Source: Parvibaculum sp041688015
GTDB taxonomy: Bacteria; Pseudomonadota; Alphaproteobacteria; Parvibaculales; Parvibaculaceae
Direction of reading: 5' to 3'
Assembly (NCBI GenBank): GCA_041688015.1
Contig: JBDNIY010000010.1
Span: 1-64,000, forward strand
DNA length: 64,000 nt
Shown here in pieces: positions 1-8,570 of the stretch; position 1 is the stretch's first letter; each line of letters begins with the position of its first letter. A program made the translations under genes and the position numbers. The notes beneath the pieces are model-generated. The model had not been told where the DNA came from and searched no databases. It saw only the letters and a program-made list of their open reading frames with translations.

Positions 1-151
1 AGGCTTCGAGACGGCGCAAGTGCGCCTCCTCAGGATGAGGCTTCGAGACGGCGCAAGTGCGCCTCCTCAGGATGAGGCTTCGAGACGGCGCAAGTGCGCC
101 TCCTCAGGATGAGGCTTCGAGACGGCGCAAGTGCGCCTCCTTGAGGCATGA
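1..151. repeat. Tandem array of class A intergenic repeat, four units of period 37
   Basis: Four nearly identical units begin at 1, 38, 75 and 112. Each starts with AGGCTTCGAGACGG, has a small GCGCAAGTGCGC palindrome in the middle and ends in CTCCTCAGGATG. The last unit changes to CTCCTTGAGGCATGAGG and ends the array. There is no open frame of note and no unique spacer between units, so this is not a CRISPR. The same unit recurs singly or in inverted pairs near 3.9, 13.7, 14.6, 23.6 and 56.35 kb. Confidence 0.9.
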
Positions 152-227
152 GGGTGTTTTTTAATGGGAAGGTGGGTCCCCTGGGGTCCATGTGGTGGGT
201 GGGGGCGCTATGAAGTAAGACCCTCAC

Positions 228-256
228 CTAGCCCTCTCCCAGAGGGAGAGGGCTAG
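228..256 (-). terminator. Hairpin just downstream of the histidine phosphatase gene
   Basis: A perfect 12-bp stem (CTAGCCCTCTCC at 228-239 pairing with 245-256) has a five-base loop and lies 8 bp past the stop of the leftward gene. There is no strong U-run after it. It could be a weak terminator or a dispersed palindrome trapped at the gene end. Confidence 0.45.
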
Positions 257-264
257 AAGAAAGG

Positions 265-987
265 TCAGGCCTTGACCTTTCTCTTCATGCGGGTGGCGAC
301 CTGTTCGAGTGAGTAGAGGTGATTGGACTCTTTGGGGATGTCATAGACCGCTGTGTTCATGGTGCGGACGCATTTGCGGGTGATGGCGCCGGTGGCGGGG
401 TCTGTGTCCACGTCGATGACGTTGAAGCAGCAAGTGTTCTGGTCCATCGCCGTGAAAGAGGTGAGGCCGGTGCCGAAAGCCCAGCCGAGGAAAAGCCGGT
501 TGATACCGCCATGGGCGACGATGGCGAGCGTTTCCCAATTGGGCTCGGCGAGAATTTTTTCAAAAGCAGTGACGACGCGGGCGTAAACCTCGTCAAAGAC
601 ATCGCCGCCGATGTAGCGCGCGCCCAGCACATGAGCGTGTTTGAAGGCGTAGGCCAGCTCATTGAGGTTGGTGATGGCGCTGCGGGCTGTGTTGTCGGCT
701 TGAAATTCGATAAAGGCATCATTTTTTTCGATGGTGAGGTCGCGGCCTTCGAGAAGGAGGGTGGCGGTTTCGTATGAGCGTGGGAGGCTCGATGAGATGG
801 CGCGGTCAAATGGAATGTTGGCGAGTGCCTTGCCGGTGAGGGCCGCCTGTTCGCGGCCCCATGGGGTCAGCGGAACGGTGGTGCTGTCGGCGACACGCAC
901 GCCATTGTCGTCGATATAAGAGACATCGCCGTGGCGAAAGACATAGATGCGGCGGCGGTGGGCGCCGTCGAAGGCCGTGCGTTGCAT
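265..987 (-). CDS. Histidine phosphatase family protein
   Basis: This 240-residue protein belongs to the phosphoglycerate-mutase-like histidine phosphatases. The phospho-accepting histidine sits in the RHG motif at residues 18-20, a conserved acid at about E94 and the second catalytic histidine in VAHGG around H159. Family members hydrolyse phosphate monoesters or act as mutases, and the substrate cannot be told from sequence. The gene lies 18 bp downstream of purB on the same strand and may be co-transcribed with it. A hairpin follows its stop. The start is supported by its position directly after purB. Confidence 0.85.
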   Translation of the reverse strand: MQRTAFDGAHRRRIYVFRHGDVSYIDDNGVRVADSTTVPLTPWGREQAALTGKALANIPFDRAISSSLPRSYETATLLLEGRDLTIEKNDAFIEFQADNTARSAITNLNELAYAFKHAHVLGARYIGGDVFDEVYARVVTAFEKILAEPNWETLAIVAHGGINRLFLGWAFGTGLTSFTAMDQNTCCFNVIDVDTDPATGAITRKCVRTMNTAVYDIPKESNHLYSLEQVATRMKRKVKA

Positions 988-1005
988 GGTGTTCTCCCGG
1001 TGAGA

Positions 1006-2319
1006 TTAGCTTTCGCCGAAGACGCGCTTGAAGATCGTATCGACGTGTTTGGTGTGGTAGGCGAGATCGAAGAGGGCTTCGAGTTCGGCGTTTGTGAGCT
1101 TTGAAGACACGTCTTTGTCGGCCTTGAGGAGATCAAGGAAGTTGCCTTCGCCGCGCCAGACCGGCATAGCATTGCGCTGGACGAGGCGGTAGCTGTCTTC
1201 GCGCGAGACGCCTTTTTGCGTCAGCGCCAGCAGGATGCGCTGGGAATGCACCAAGCCACCGAGGCGGTCGAGGTTTTTCTGCATGTTTTCAGGATAGACC
1301 AGCAGCTTGTCCACGACACCGGCAAGACGCATCAGCGCGAAGTCGAGCGTGACGGTGGCGTCCGGGCCGATCATGCGTTCGACCGACGAATGCGAGATGT
1401 CGCGCTCATGCCAGAGGGCGACGTTTTCCATCGCGGGTAGCGCCATGCCGCGCACCAGGCGGGCAAGGCCGGTGAGGTTTTCGGTCAGCACCGGGTTGCG
1501 CTTGTGCGGCATGGCCGACGAGCCCTTCTGGCCTTCGGAGAAAAACTCCTCAGCTTCCAGCACTTCAGAACGCTGGAGATGGCGCACTTCGGTGGCGAGG
1601 CGCTCAACAGAGCTGGCGACGACGCCGAGCGTGGCAAAGAACATGGCGTGGCGATCACGCGGGATCACTTGCGTTGAAACTGGCTCGGGCTTGAGGCCCA
1701 ATTTGTCGGCGACATATTCTTCGACGTGGGGGTCGATGTTGGCGAAGGTGCCGACCGCACCGGAGATGGCGCAGGTGGCGACTTCTTCGCGCGCATGGAT
1801 GAGGCGCGTGCGGCTGCGCTCGAACTCGGCATAGGCCTGCGCGAGCTTCAAGCCGAAGGTGGTCGGCTCGGCATGGATGCCGTGGCTGCGACCGATGGTC
1901 GGCGTGTTTTTGAACTCAAAGGCGCGACGCTTGATGGCGGCAAGCAGCACGTCCATGTCGGCGATGAGCAGGTCTGCGGCGCGGACGAGCTGGACGTTGA
2001 AGCAGGTGTCGAGCACGTCGGACGACGTCATGCCCTGATGGACGAAGCGTGAGTCTTCGCCGATGAACTCGGACAGATGCGTCAGGAAGGCGATGACGTC
2101 GTGCTTTACTTCGCGTTCGATTTCGTCGATGCGCTCGACGTTGAAGACCGCCTTGTTGCCAAGGTCCCAGATTTTTTTGGCGGATTCTTTGGGGATGACA
2201 CCCAGATCGGCCAACGCAGTGCAGGCATGGGCTTCGATCTCGAACCAGATACGGAACTTTGTTTCCGGGGTCCAGATGGAAACCATTTCAGGCCGCGAAT
2301 AGCGGGGGATCATGGGCAT
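1006..2319 (-). CDS. purB: Adenylosuccinate lyase
   Basis: PurB catalyses two fumarate-releasing steps in purine synthesis: SAICAR to AICAR and adenylosuccinate to AMP. The 437-residue length suits the bacterial family. The fumarase/aspartase signature SSAMPHKRNP is at residues 267-276 on the flexible catalytic loop. The conserved histidine region RSHGIHAEP is at about 144-152 and TSSD at 98-101. It is a cytosolic homotetramer in characterised relatives. The histidine phosphatase gene follows after 18 bp. Nothing in the sequence suggests loss of function. Confidence 0.97.
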   Translation of the reverse strand: MPMIPRYSRPEMVSIWTPETKFRIWFEIEAHACTALADLGVIPKESAKKIWDLGNKAVFNVERIDEIEREVKHDVIAFLTHLSEFIGEDSRFVHQGMTSSDVLDTCFNVQLVRAADLLIADMDVLLAAIKRRAFEFKNTPTIGRSHGIHAEPTTFGLKLAQAYAEFERSRTRLIHAREEVATCAISGAVGTFANIDPHVEEYVADKLGLKPEPVSTQVIPRDRHAMFFATLGVVASSVERLATEVRHLQRSEVLEAEEFFSEGQKGSSAMPHKRNPVLTENLTGLARLVRGMALPAMENVALWHERDISHSSVERMIGPDATVTLDFALMRLAGVVDKLLVYPENMQKNLDRLGGLVHSQRILLALTQKGVSREDSYRLVQRNAMPVWRGEGNFLDLLKADKDVSSKLTNAELEALFDLAYHTKHVDTIFKRVFGES

Positions 2320-2503
2320 GCCTCTTGTCAGGGTGGGAAGGCGCTGGGTTTAGCAGATGGCGGGGGGCGGCTCAAGAGGACGGGATGTCTCGCCGGTTGC
2401 TTCGGGGCAGGAGTTGCCTCGGGCCGGAAAATGAACAATTCTCATATATTGGGAGATGTGGCGCGCAAAAGACGCCGGGATCAGGGACATTCGGGGAGAG
2501 ACA

Positions 2504-3889
2504 ATGGCTGATTTTGTGGATGCGATGGCGCAGGGCGAACTTGTGCGCAAAAAGGACGTGACGCCGCTGGAGTTGGTGGAGGCGACCATTGCCAGAATCG
2601 AGGCAGTGAACCCCAAGCTCAATGCGGTGGTGGCCATGGATTATGAACGCGCGCGCGAACGGGCCAAGGGCAAGCTGCCCGCCGGGCCGCTGTCGGGTGT
2701 GCCTTATCTGCTGAAGGACATTGAGAATTATGCTGGCATGAATGCGACGATGGGGTCGCGGCTGCTGGCCGACAATATGGTGCAGGACACAGCGCCGGTG
2801 CCGCAAAAAGCGATTGATGCCGGGATGATCGTGGTTGGCAAGACCAATACGCCGGAGTTTGGGCTGCTGGGCACGACAGAGGGCTTGCTGCTGGGGGCCT
2901 GTCACAATCCGTGGAACCTCGATTATTCGCCGGGTGGCTCGTCGGGCGGGTCGGCGTCTGCGGTGGCAGCCGGGATTGTGCCGGTGGCCAACGCGTCAGA
3001 CGGCGGCGGCTCGATCCGCATTCCGGCGTCATGCTGTGGGCTTTTTGGGCTGAAGGCGACGCGGGGGCGGATGAATACGGGGCCATCGCCCTTGGCCGCC
3101 GACATTGTGTCGGTGACGAGCGTCAGCCGCACGGTGCGCGACGGGGCGATGATCTTTGCGCTGTCGGAAGAAAGCGGCGCGGGTGCGAAATACAAGGCGG
3201 ATGGTTTTATCTCCGGGCCGTCGTCTAAGCGGTTGAAGATTGCCTTTCATACGACAAAGGCGGACGGACAGGAACCGCACCCGGATGTGAAGGCGGCCAT
3301 TGAGGCCACCGCTAAGCTCTGCGCTGATCTTGGCCATGAGGTGGTGGCGGTTAAGAATCTGATTGTGGGCGATGAATTCATCACGCAGTTTTTGACGGTC
3401 TGGGCGTCGAGCCCCGCCGATATCGTGAAGATGGCACAGGACGCAGGGCTGAAGCCCGAAGATGTGCTGGAGCCTTGGACGGTGGGGCTGGCTGATCTGT
3501 TCAACAAGATGCCGAAGGATGCGCTGGCGACATCGCTTGCCTATTTCGACAAGGTGGAGCGCCAGGTGGCTACCTTCATGGGTGCCTATGATGTGTGGCT
3601 GACGCCGGTGCTAGCCGCGCCGCCGCCCAAGCTCGGTGAACAAGCGCCGACGGTGGATTTTGATACGCTTTATCAGCGCACGGTCGATTATGTGGCCTAT
3701 ACGCCGGTGCATAATGTGGCGGGGACACCGGCCATGTCTGTGCCGCTGGGCATGAGCAAGAGCGGTTTGCCGATTGGCAGCCAGTTTGCGGCGGCTAAGG
3801 GGAACGAGGCGATGCTGCTGGCGTTGGCTTATGAGCTGGAGCAGGCCGCGCCGTGGATTGGGCGGCAGGCGCCGGTTTTTGCGGGGTAG
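2504..3889 (+). CDS. Amidase (amidase signature family)
   Basis: A 461-residue amidase-signature hydrolase. The Ser-cisSer-Lys triad is visible as K71 in LLKDIEN, the glycine/serine motif GGSSGGS (cis-Ser about 146) and the nucleophile S170 in DGGGSIRIP. The family cleaves carboxamides; some members act on aryl or fatty amides or nylon oligomers and some are GatA. The lack of gatB/gatC neighbours and the sequence argue for a catabolic amidase. I chose the ATG at 2504 because GGGGAGAG lies just upstream; a longer frame from 2456 has no comparable site. It is divergent from purB. Its substrate is unknown. Confidence 0.9.
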   Translation: MADFVDAMAQGELVRKKDVTPLELVEATIARIEAVNPKLNAVVAMDYERARERAKGKLPAGPLSGVPYLLKDIENYAGMNATMGSRLLADNMVQDTAPVPQKAIDAGMIVVGKTNTPEFGLLGTTEGLLLGACHNPWNLDYSPGGSSGGSASAVAAGIVPVANASDGGGSIRIPASCCGLFGLKATRGRMNTGPSPLAADIVSVTSVSRTVRDGAMIFALSEESGAGAKYKADGFISGPSSKRLKIAFHTTKADGQEPHPDVKAAIEATAKLCADLGHEVVAVKNLIVGDEFITQFLTVWASSPADIVKMAQDAGLKPEDVLEPWTVGLADLFNKMPKDALATSLAYFDKVERQVATFMGAYDVWLTPVLAAPPPKLGEQAPTVDFDTLYQRTVDYVAYTPVHNVAGTPAMSVPLGMSKSGLPIGSQFAAAKGNEAMLLALAYELEQAAPWIGRQAPVFAG

Positions 3890-3897
3890 GTGTGGGG

Positions 3898-3980
3898 CCT
3901 CGTCCTTCGAGACGCGGCTTCGCCGCTCCTCAGGATGAGGCTTCGAGACGGGCCAAGCGGCCCTCCTTGAGGCATGAGGG
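3898..3980. repeat. Class A intergenic repeat, two units
   Basis: Two consecutive units of the TTCGAGACG...CTCCTCAGGATGAG family start directly after the amidase stop. The second ends in the variant CTCCTTGAGGCATGAGG, like the last unit of the array at the window start. The central palindromes differ between units, which suggests compensatory change that keeps a hairpin. Confidence 0.85.
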
Positions 3981-4073
3981 TTTGTTTTTGGAGGGTGAGG
4001 GAAGGTGGATCCGGGGATCAAGTCCCGGGACGACACTGAATTTTTTGACTTTTGCATTCCAAATATATTCTGC

Positions 4074-4156
4074 TGTCATCCCGGCGAATGCCGGGATCCA
4101 GAGGCGTGATACTCGGAGCGGGCGGCTCTGGACCCCGGGACAAGCCCGGGGTGACA
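4074..4156. repeat. Class B-like bipartite palindromic repeat
   Basis: TGTCATCCCGG at the left and CCGGGGTGACA at the right form outer inverted ends around two inner palindromes, with TCCAGA/TCTGGA as a further inverted pair. A partial copy (GGATCAAGTCCCGGGACGACAC) lies at about 4015-4036. A copy of the same subfamily is at 53709-53793. It occupies the gap between the amidase and radC; no gene is seen there. Confidence 0.75.
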
Positions 4157-4174
4157 CGCATTATTTGGGAACGG

Positions 4175-4876
4175 CTAGATCAACCCCAGCGATTTAAAGC
4201 TGGCGTGTTTGCCTTTGCCGATGACGAGGTGGTCGTGGATTGAGATGCCGAGCGGTTTGGCGGCGTCGATGATTTGGCGGGTCATTTCGACGTCATCGCG
4301 CGACGGCGTCGGGTCGCCTGAAGGGTGATTGTGGACGAGGATGATGGCCGACGCATTGAGCGCCAACGCACGTTTGACGACTTCGCGGGGATAGACGGGC
4401 GTGTGGTCGATGGTGCCGGTCTGCTGTATTTCATCTGCAATCAGAACATTTTGGCGATCTAGAAACAGGATACGAAATTGCTCGATGGGATTGTGTGCCA
4501 TCGAGGCAAAGCAATAATCCAGTAACTCGCCCCATGAGGAAACCACTTCGCGTTTCATCACCTTGGCTTGGGTGAGGCGGAGACTGGTTTCGCGCAGGAT
4601 GGCGAAATCGGCGATGGTGGCGTCGGCGATGCCTTTGATGTCTTTCAGGCGGGCGGGATCGGCGTGGATCGTGGCCCCGAAGCTGCCAAAGGCGGCGATC
4701 AGGTCTTTGGCTAGTGGTTTGAGGTCGCGCCGCGGGATGGTGCGAAACAAGATGAGTTCGAGCAGTTCGTAGTCAGGTACGGCGGCGGGCGAGGCGACGA
4801 AGCGTTTGCGCAAACGCTCGCGGTGACCTGCCCTGTGGTCGATGGGTTTTGTGCCGGGGTTTGAACCGTCAGGCAT
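4175..4876 (-). CDS. radC: RadC family protein (JAB/MPN domain)
   Basis: This 233-residue protein has the RadC layout: an N-terminal helix-hairpin-helix-like region (to about residue 105) and a C-terminal JAB1/MPN domain. The JAMM metal motif HNHPSGDPTPSRDD is complete at residues 182-195, with an upstream conserved glutamate around residue 149. RadC was once linked to DNA repair, but its biochemical role is still unclear. It lies 9 bp downstream of map on the same strand, a map-radC pairing that occurs in many alphaproteobacteria. Likely the second gene of that operon. Confidence 0.93.
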   Translation of the reverse strand: MPDGSNPGTKPIDHRAGHRERLRKRFVASPAAVPDYELLELILFRTIPRRDLKPLAKDLIAAFGSFGATIHADPARLKDIKGIADATIADFAILRETSLRLTQAKVMKREVVSSWGELLDYCFASMAHNPIEQFRILFLDRQNVLIADEIQQTGTIDHTPVYPREVVKRALALNASAIILVHNHPSGDPTPSRDDVEMTRQIIDAAKPLGISIHDHLVIGKGKHASFKSLGLI

Positions 4877-4885
4877 AGGCCAAAT

Positions 4886-5743
4886 TCACACGTAAGGAGG
4901 ACAGTTGAGACCTGCCGGGGACTTGGTGAAAATCTCTGCGCCATCTGCGGTGACGCCGATGGAATGTTCAAATTGAGCCGACAGCGAGCGGTCGCGCGTG
5001 ACGGCGGTCCAGCCATCGGCGAGGATTTTGACGCCCGGTTTGCCACTGTTGATCATCGGCTCGATGGTGAAGAACATGCCTTCTTTCAGCTTGGCACCTT
5101 CGCCCTTGCGGCCGTAATGCAAGATGTTGGGCATGTCGTGGAAGACGAGGCCGACGCCGTGACCGCAGAATTCGCGCACGACCGAGCAGCGTTCGCTCTC
5201 GGCGTAGGACTGGATGGCATGGCCGATGTCGCCGAGCGTGGCACCGGGCTTGACCACCGCGATGCCGCGCATCATGGATTCATAGGTCACTTCGCAGAGG
5301 CGGGCGGCCTTGCGCGGCACGTTGCCGACATAATACATGCGGTTGGTGTCGCCGTGCCAACCATCGAGAATATAGGTGACATCAACATTGACGACATCGC
5401 CGTCGCGCAAGACGCGATCAGACGGGATGCCGTGGCAGACGACATGATTGATTGAGGTACAGCAAGAATGACGATAGCCGCGATAGCCGAGCGTGGCGGG
5501 CAGCGCGCCCCGATCAGCACCGAACTCATAGACGGCGCGGTCGATCTCATCTGTCGTGACGCCGGGTTTGATGAAGCCTGCCAGCATGTCGAGCGCGGCG
5601 CCAGACAACTGGCCGATCTTGCGCATACCGGCAAAGCCTTCGGGTCCGTAGAGCTTCATTTGGCCGATATTGCGTGTGGGGGCGGCGGCGGCGTCGATAT
5701 AAGTCATCATATGGTCCGAAAATTTGATTGTTGGCGCTAACAT
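4886..5743 (-). CDS. map: Methionine aminopeptidase, type I
   Basis: Removes the initiator methionine from nascent proteins. The five metal ligands of the pita-bread fold are all present: D121 (NVDVT), D132 (GDTNR), H195 (GHGVG), E228 (FTIEPM) and E259 (FEHSIG), plus the substrate-binding H103 in CHGIP. The 285-residue length is slightly long because of an N-terminal extension of about 25 residues; an internal ATG at residue 13 is an alternative start. It is first in an apparent operon with radC. Confidence 0.96.
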   Translation of the reverse strand: MLAPTIKFSDHMMTYIDAAAAPTRNIGQMKLYGPEGFAGMRKIGQLSGAALDMLAGFIKPGVTTDEIDRAVYEFGADRGALPATLGYRGYRHSCCTSINHVVCHGIPSDRVLRDGDVVNVDVTYILDGWHGDTNRMYYVGNVPRKAARLCEVTYESMMRGIAVVKPGATLGDIGHAIQSYAESERCSVVREFCGHGVGLVFHDMPNILHYGRKGEGAKLKEGMFFTIEPMINSGKPGVKILADGWTAVTRDRSLSAQFEHSIGVTADGAEIFTKSPAGLNCPPYV

Positions 5744-5799
5744 AATACCTCTGGCCGCTCATGCCTAGGTGGCGAAATAGCCTGTTAGAGCAGCCATTC

Positions 5800-6783
5800 T
5801 ATGGGCAGCCATCCAAAAAAGGTGATTAAGGCACGATCAAGGGCGGTGCTATTTTGCATATCCGGCATGGACCATCGTCACATCAGTGGTCTTGAGTGCA
5901 TTGGTCAAGACACGGACCTTGACGCCGTGGCTCGCGAGGTCACCAAAATATTTGACGCCACCCTTACCCGGTACGAAATAGGGGGTGACGAGGTCGAAGG
6001 ACTCGTTTATGTCGCCAAAGACAGGATCAAGCCTGTTGATCATTAGCTGGTCGTCATGGGCGTTCCCCAGAGCCTTGGCGGGATCGTCACTGACCAAGAC
6101 AACACGTACCCATTCAAGCTAGGTTGCCACATCGGTGAGGATATTCGTCTCGGTGACGACTTTCTCATTCAAAGCCTGTCCTTCTGTCCTTCCGGCGTGG
6201 TCATCGCGTTCTTTGCGCCGGTTAAAAAATTACCCAGTGCATGATTTGGGGTTGGGGCTAACAGGCCAATGGGGTAGGCCGACGGGCTGTTCCAGTAGAG
6301 ATCAAACTCATTTGATGTGTCAGGCACGACCTTGCCAATGACTAGGACGTCGAGGTCTTGAAAAAAGTGACATCGCCAACCTGAAAATATTCGTCGCCCA
6401 CATTGCGTCCGCCAATGATGGCGACGGCGCTATCGACGATGAAAGCCTTATTGTGCATACGGCGGTTCATGCGGAGGACATCGATGACATAACCGGCCAG
6501 CTTGGGAGAGCGGATGCGCGAGGGATTGAAGAGGCAGACCTCGAAATTTGGCAACGCATTGAGCGCGGCCAAGACAGGATCAAGCCCGGAGATGCCATTG
6601 TCGTCGAGCAGCAGGCGGACACGCACGCCGCGTCGCGCGGTCCTCAAGATTGGGCAAAGGAAAGAGGATGCAGCCTGGCAACAAGACGCTTGTGATGACG
6701 ATGACACAGACGCGGATTGCCGCACGGACGCGCAGAACCAAGGAAACCCCTCTCATTTCTTCCATCGTGCCTGCCCAGCGCAT
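5800..6783 (-). pseudogene. Decayed phospholipase D / cardiolipin synthase family lipoprotein (ClsC/YmdC-like)
   Basis: Fragments in different frames add up to one PLD-superfamily gene read leftward. An N-terminal lipoprotein-like segment (hydrophobic stretch then LLPGC) starts near 6783. A second fragment at 6342-6725 carries the first HKD motif as MHNKAFIVD followed by GGRNVGDEYF. A third, to the left of about 6121, reads LEWVRVVLVSDDPAKALG then VTPYFVPG and VRVLTN, typical of the linker before the second HKD motif. It breaks at an in-frame TAG after HAGYAK at 5849, where relatives continue. At least three frameshifts or stops and loss of the C-terminal half mean it cannot make a working enzyme. 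Confidence 0.85.
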
Positions 6784-6929
6784 AGAATCAACCTATTCCG
6801 CTATGTGGAATTACAGCTAAGCGTGCCGTAACGGCATGCAGGCCATTGGAGAGGGGATACTAGGCGGGGATGGCGTGGGCGAGTAAGCTGGTATCTCGTC
6901 CACTGTTTTTGCTGACTTTAAGGCTGCGC

Positions 6930-7712
6930 ATGTCTGAACTTACAACCACGTCAAACTCGAAATTTGTCACCGCTTGTGTGCTGCTGATCGGCGACGAGGT
7001 GCTGTCGGGGCGGACCAAGGATGCAAACCTGAACTATATCGCCAAGCATCTGAACCTGATGGGCGTGCAGGTGCGCGAGGCGCGCGTGATCCCCGACATT
7101 GAAGACGTAATCGTGGCGACGCTGAACGAGGTGCGGGCACGCTATGACTATGTGTTCACGACCGGCGGCATCGGGCCGACGCATGACGACATCACGGCAG
7201 ATGCTGTGGCCAAAGCCTTTGGGGTGCCGATTGGCTATCACCCCGACGCGATGGCTACATTGACGGCGCATTACAAGGAGACGGGTGGCGAGTTTACCGA
7301 CGCGCGCAAGCGGATGGCGCGGATACCCGAAGGGGCATCGCTGATTACCAATCCATTGAGCAAAGCGCCGGGCTTTCAGATTGGCAATGTGTTTGTGATG
7401 GCGGGCGTGCCGATGGTGATGCAGGTGATGCTGGACAGCCTGAGTGACCGGCTGGAAGGCGGCGCGACGATGCAGAGCCGCACAGTGAACGCGCCGATCG
7501 GCGAGGGCACCATTGCTGAAAAGCTCGGGGCGCTGCAGGCGCGCTATAGCGACATTGGAATCGGCTCGTACCCCTATTTTCGCGGTAAGGTTTTTGGCAC
7601 CAGCCTCGTCATGCGCGGGACCGATGCGGCGCTGCTCGACACGGTGGCCGCCGAGGCTGAGGCGCTTATCCGGGGATTCGGGGTCGAACCCATTGTCGAG
7701 GAGCCGAGCTGA
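6930..7712 (+). CDS. CinA-type molybdopterin-binding domain protein (competence/damage-inducible protein A)
   Basis: 260 residues from the ATG at 6930, forming a MoCF-biosynthesis-like domain. Recognisable pieces are the N-terminal IGDEVLSGRTKDAN, then TTGGIGPTHDDITADAV, then GVP near VFVMAGVP. Relatives with this single domain are annotated as competence/damage-inducible protein A; full-length CinA adds a nicotinamide-nucleotide amidase domain, which is missing here. Function is therefore uncertain. A longer frame from 6870 adds a 20-residue hydrophobic lead, but homologous sequence starts near the chosen ATG. Confidence 0.88.
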   Translation: MSELTTTSNSKFVTACVLLIGDEVLSGRTKDANLNYIAKHLNLMGVQVREARVIPDIEDVIVATLNEVRARYDYVFTTGGIGPTHDDITADAVAKAFGVPIGYHPDAMATLTAHYKETGGEFTDARKRMARIPEGASLITNPLSKAPGFQIGNVFVMAGVPMVMQVMLDSLSDRLEGGATMQSRTVNAPIGEGTIAEKLGALQARYSDIGIGSYPYFRGKVFGTSLVMRGTDAALLDTVAAEAEALIRGFGVEPIVEEPS

Positions 7713-7991
7713 GAGATTGCAGGGGGCTGTTGTGCAGACGAGGTAGAATTGGGGCGTCAAATGTCGCCAATTTGCAACATAATACCCCCCACATTACGAA
7801 AGTTTCAGCATTTTGGACTGGTGCGGGGGATACAATGTTGTGAGAGTCAGTTAGAGTTTTGGTCTGACAGGGTTTTGAGGTCGCCAAGAGATGTCCTAAT
7901 TGGACGAGGAATGGGGGGCAACGAGAGACCCTGAAAAAATAAGGCCTGGCAACGAATTATGGGTCAACGACACCCGGAGGGAGAGACGCTA

Positions 7992-8246
7992 ATGAAAAAG
8001 ATGCTTGGTATTTTGGGTCTGGCATTTGGCGCGAGCTTGATGATTTCGAGCTCCGCTTTTGCAATGGATTCCAGCTTTGATGCGATGTCGAAGGCTGGCA
8101 CACACAGCTTCTACGTGTGGTGCACGGGCGACAAAAGCTCGGTGCAGACGGCTGATGGCGCAACCGCCAAAGAAGCCCAGGCGAAACTCGCCGCCTCAGC
8201 TGGCAACAGCTGCTGGCCGGTGTGGCAGGGCCTCGAAACCAAATAA
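7992..8246 (+). CDS. Small secreted protein of unknown function
   Basis: 84 residues from an ATG preceded by a strong GGAGGGAGAG ribosome-binding site at 7976-7985. Residues 1-23 form a clear Sec signal peptide (MKKMLGILGLAFG... ending in SSSAFA), leaving a mature domain of about 60 residues with two cysteines that could form one disulfide. I recognise no family. A strong intrinsic terminator follows the stop, so it is a self-contained transcription unit, and the signals suggest good expression. Confidence 0.8.
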   Translation: MKKMLGILGLAFGASLMISSSAFAMDSSFDAMSKAGTHSFYVWCTGDKSSVQTADGATAKEAQAKLAASAGNSCWPVWQGLETK

Positions 8247-8268
8247 TCTCAACGTCTTGTTGAGGTTT

Positions 8269-8302
8269 AAGGCGGTCCCTGCGGGGGCCGCCTTTTTCTT
8301 TT
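8269..8302 (+). terminator. Intrinsic terminator after the small secreted protein gene
   Basis: A GC-rich stem AAGGCGGTCCC/GGGGGCCGCCTT with a TGC loop is followed by TTTTTCTTTT. It begins 22 bp after the stop at 8246. Classic rho-independent form. Confidence 0.9.
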
Positions 8303-8475
8303 GGAGGGAGGGATGGCCTATGAGATGGCCCGCCACGCGGCAAAGGTGGATGGCTCGCCTCCTTTACTGAAGGTGGATCGGGAACTAAAGGTGGGGCGGG
8401 CCATGACGAGATTAGATGGGTTTGGGACACAAGTGGCGTTGCGCTGAATCTCTCAAGCGGGCATATGTGTTGCGG

Positions 8476-8562
8476 GGCCCCTTGGCGAAACCGGTATACG
8501 CAGCAGACTTAAAATCTGCTTTCCGCAAGGGAGTGCCGGTTCGAGTCCGGCAGGGGCCACCA
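8476..8562 (+). tRNA. tRNA-Leu (anticodon UAA)
   Basis: The 87-nt cloverleaf has acceptor arms GGCCCCT (8476-8482) and AGGGGCC (8552-8558), discriminator A and an encoded CCA. The anticodon stem GCAGA/TCTGC encloses CTTAAAA with anticodon TAA. A long class II variable arm and the T-loop TTCGAGT in a five-base stem are present. It reads UUA codons, and UUG by wobble. Confidence 0.97.
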
Positions 8563-8570
8563 TTGCGGCG

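Noticed and set aside
1..151. Four evenly spaced repeats as a possible CRISPR array
   Set aside because: The units are directly abutting with period 37 and no unique spacers. There are no cas genes in the window, and the same unit recurs singly elsewhere.
8476..8562. tRNA-Leu as an integration (att) site
   Set aside because: No integrase gene and no repeat of the tRNA 3' end was seen in the window, so there is no island border evidence.
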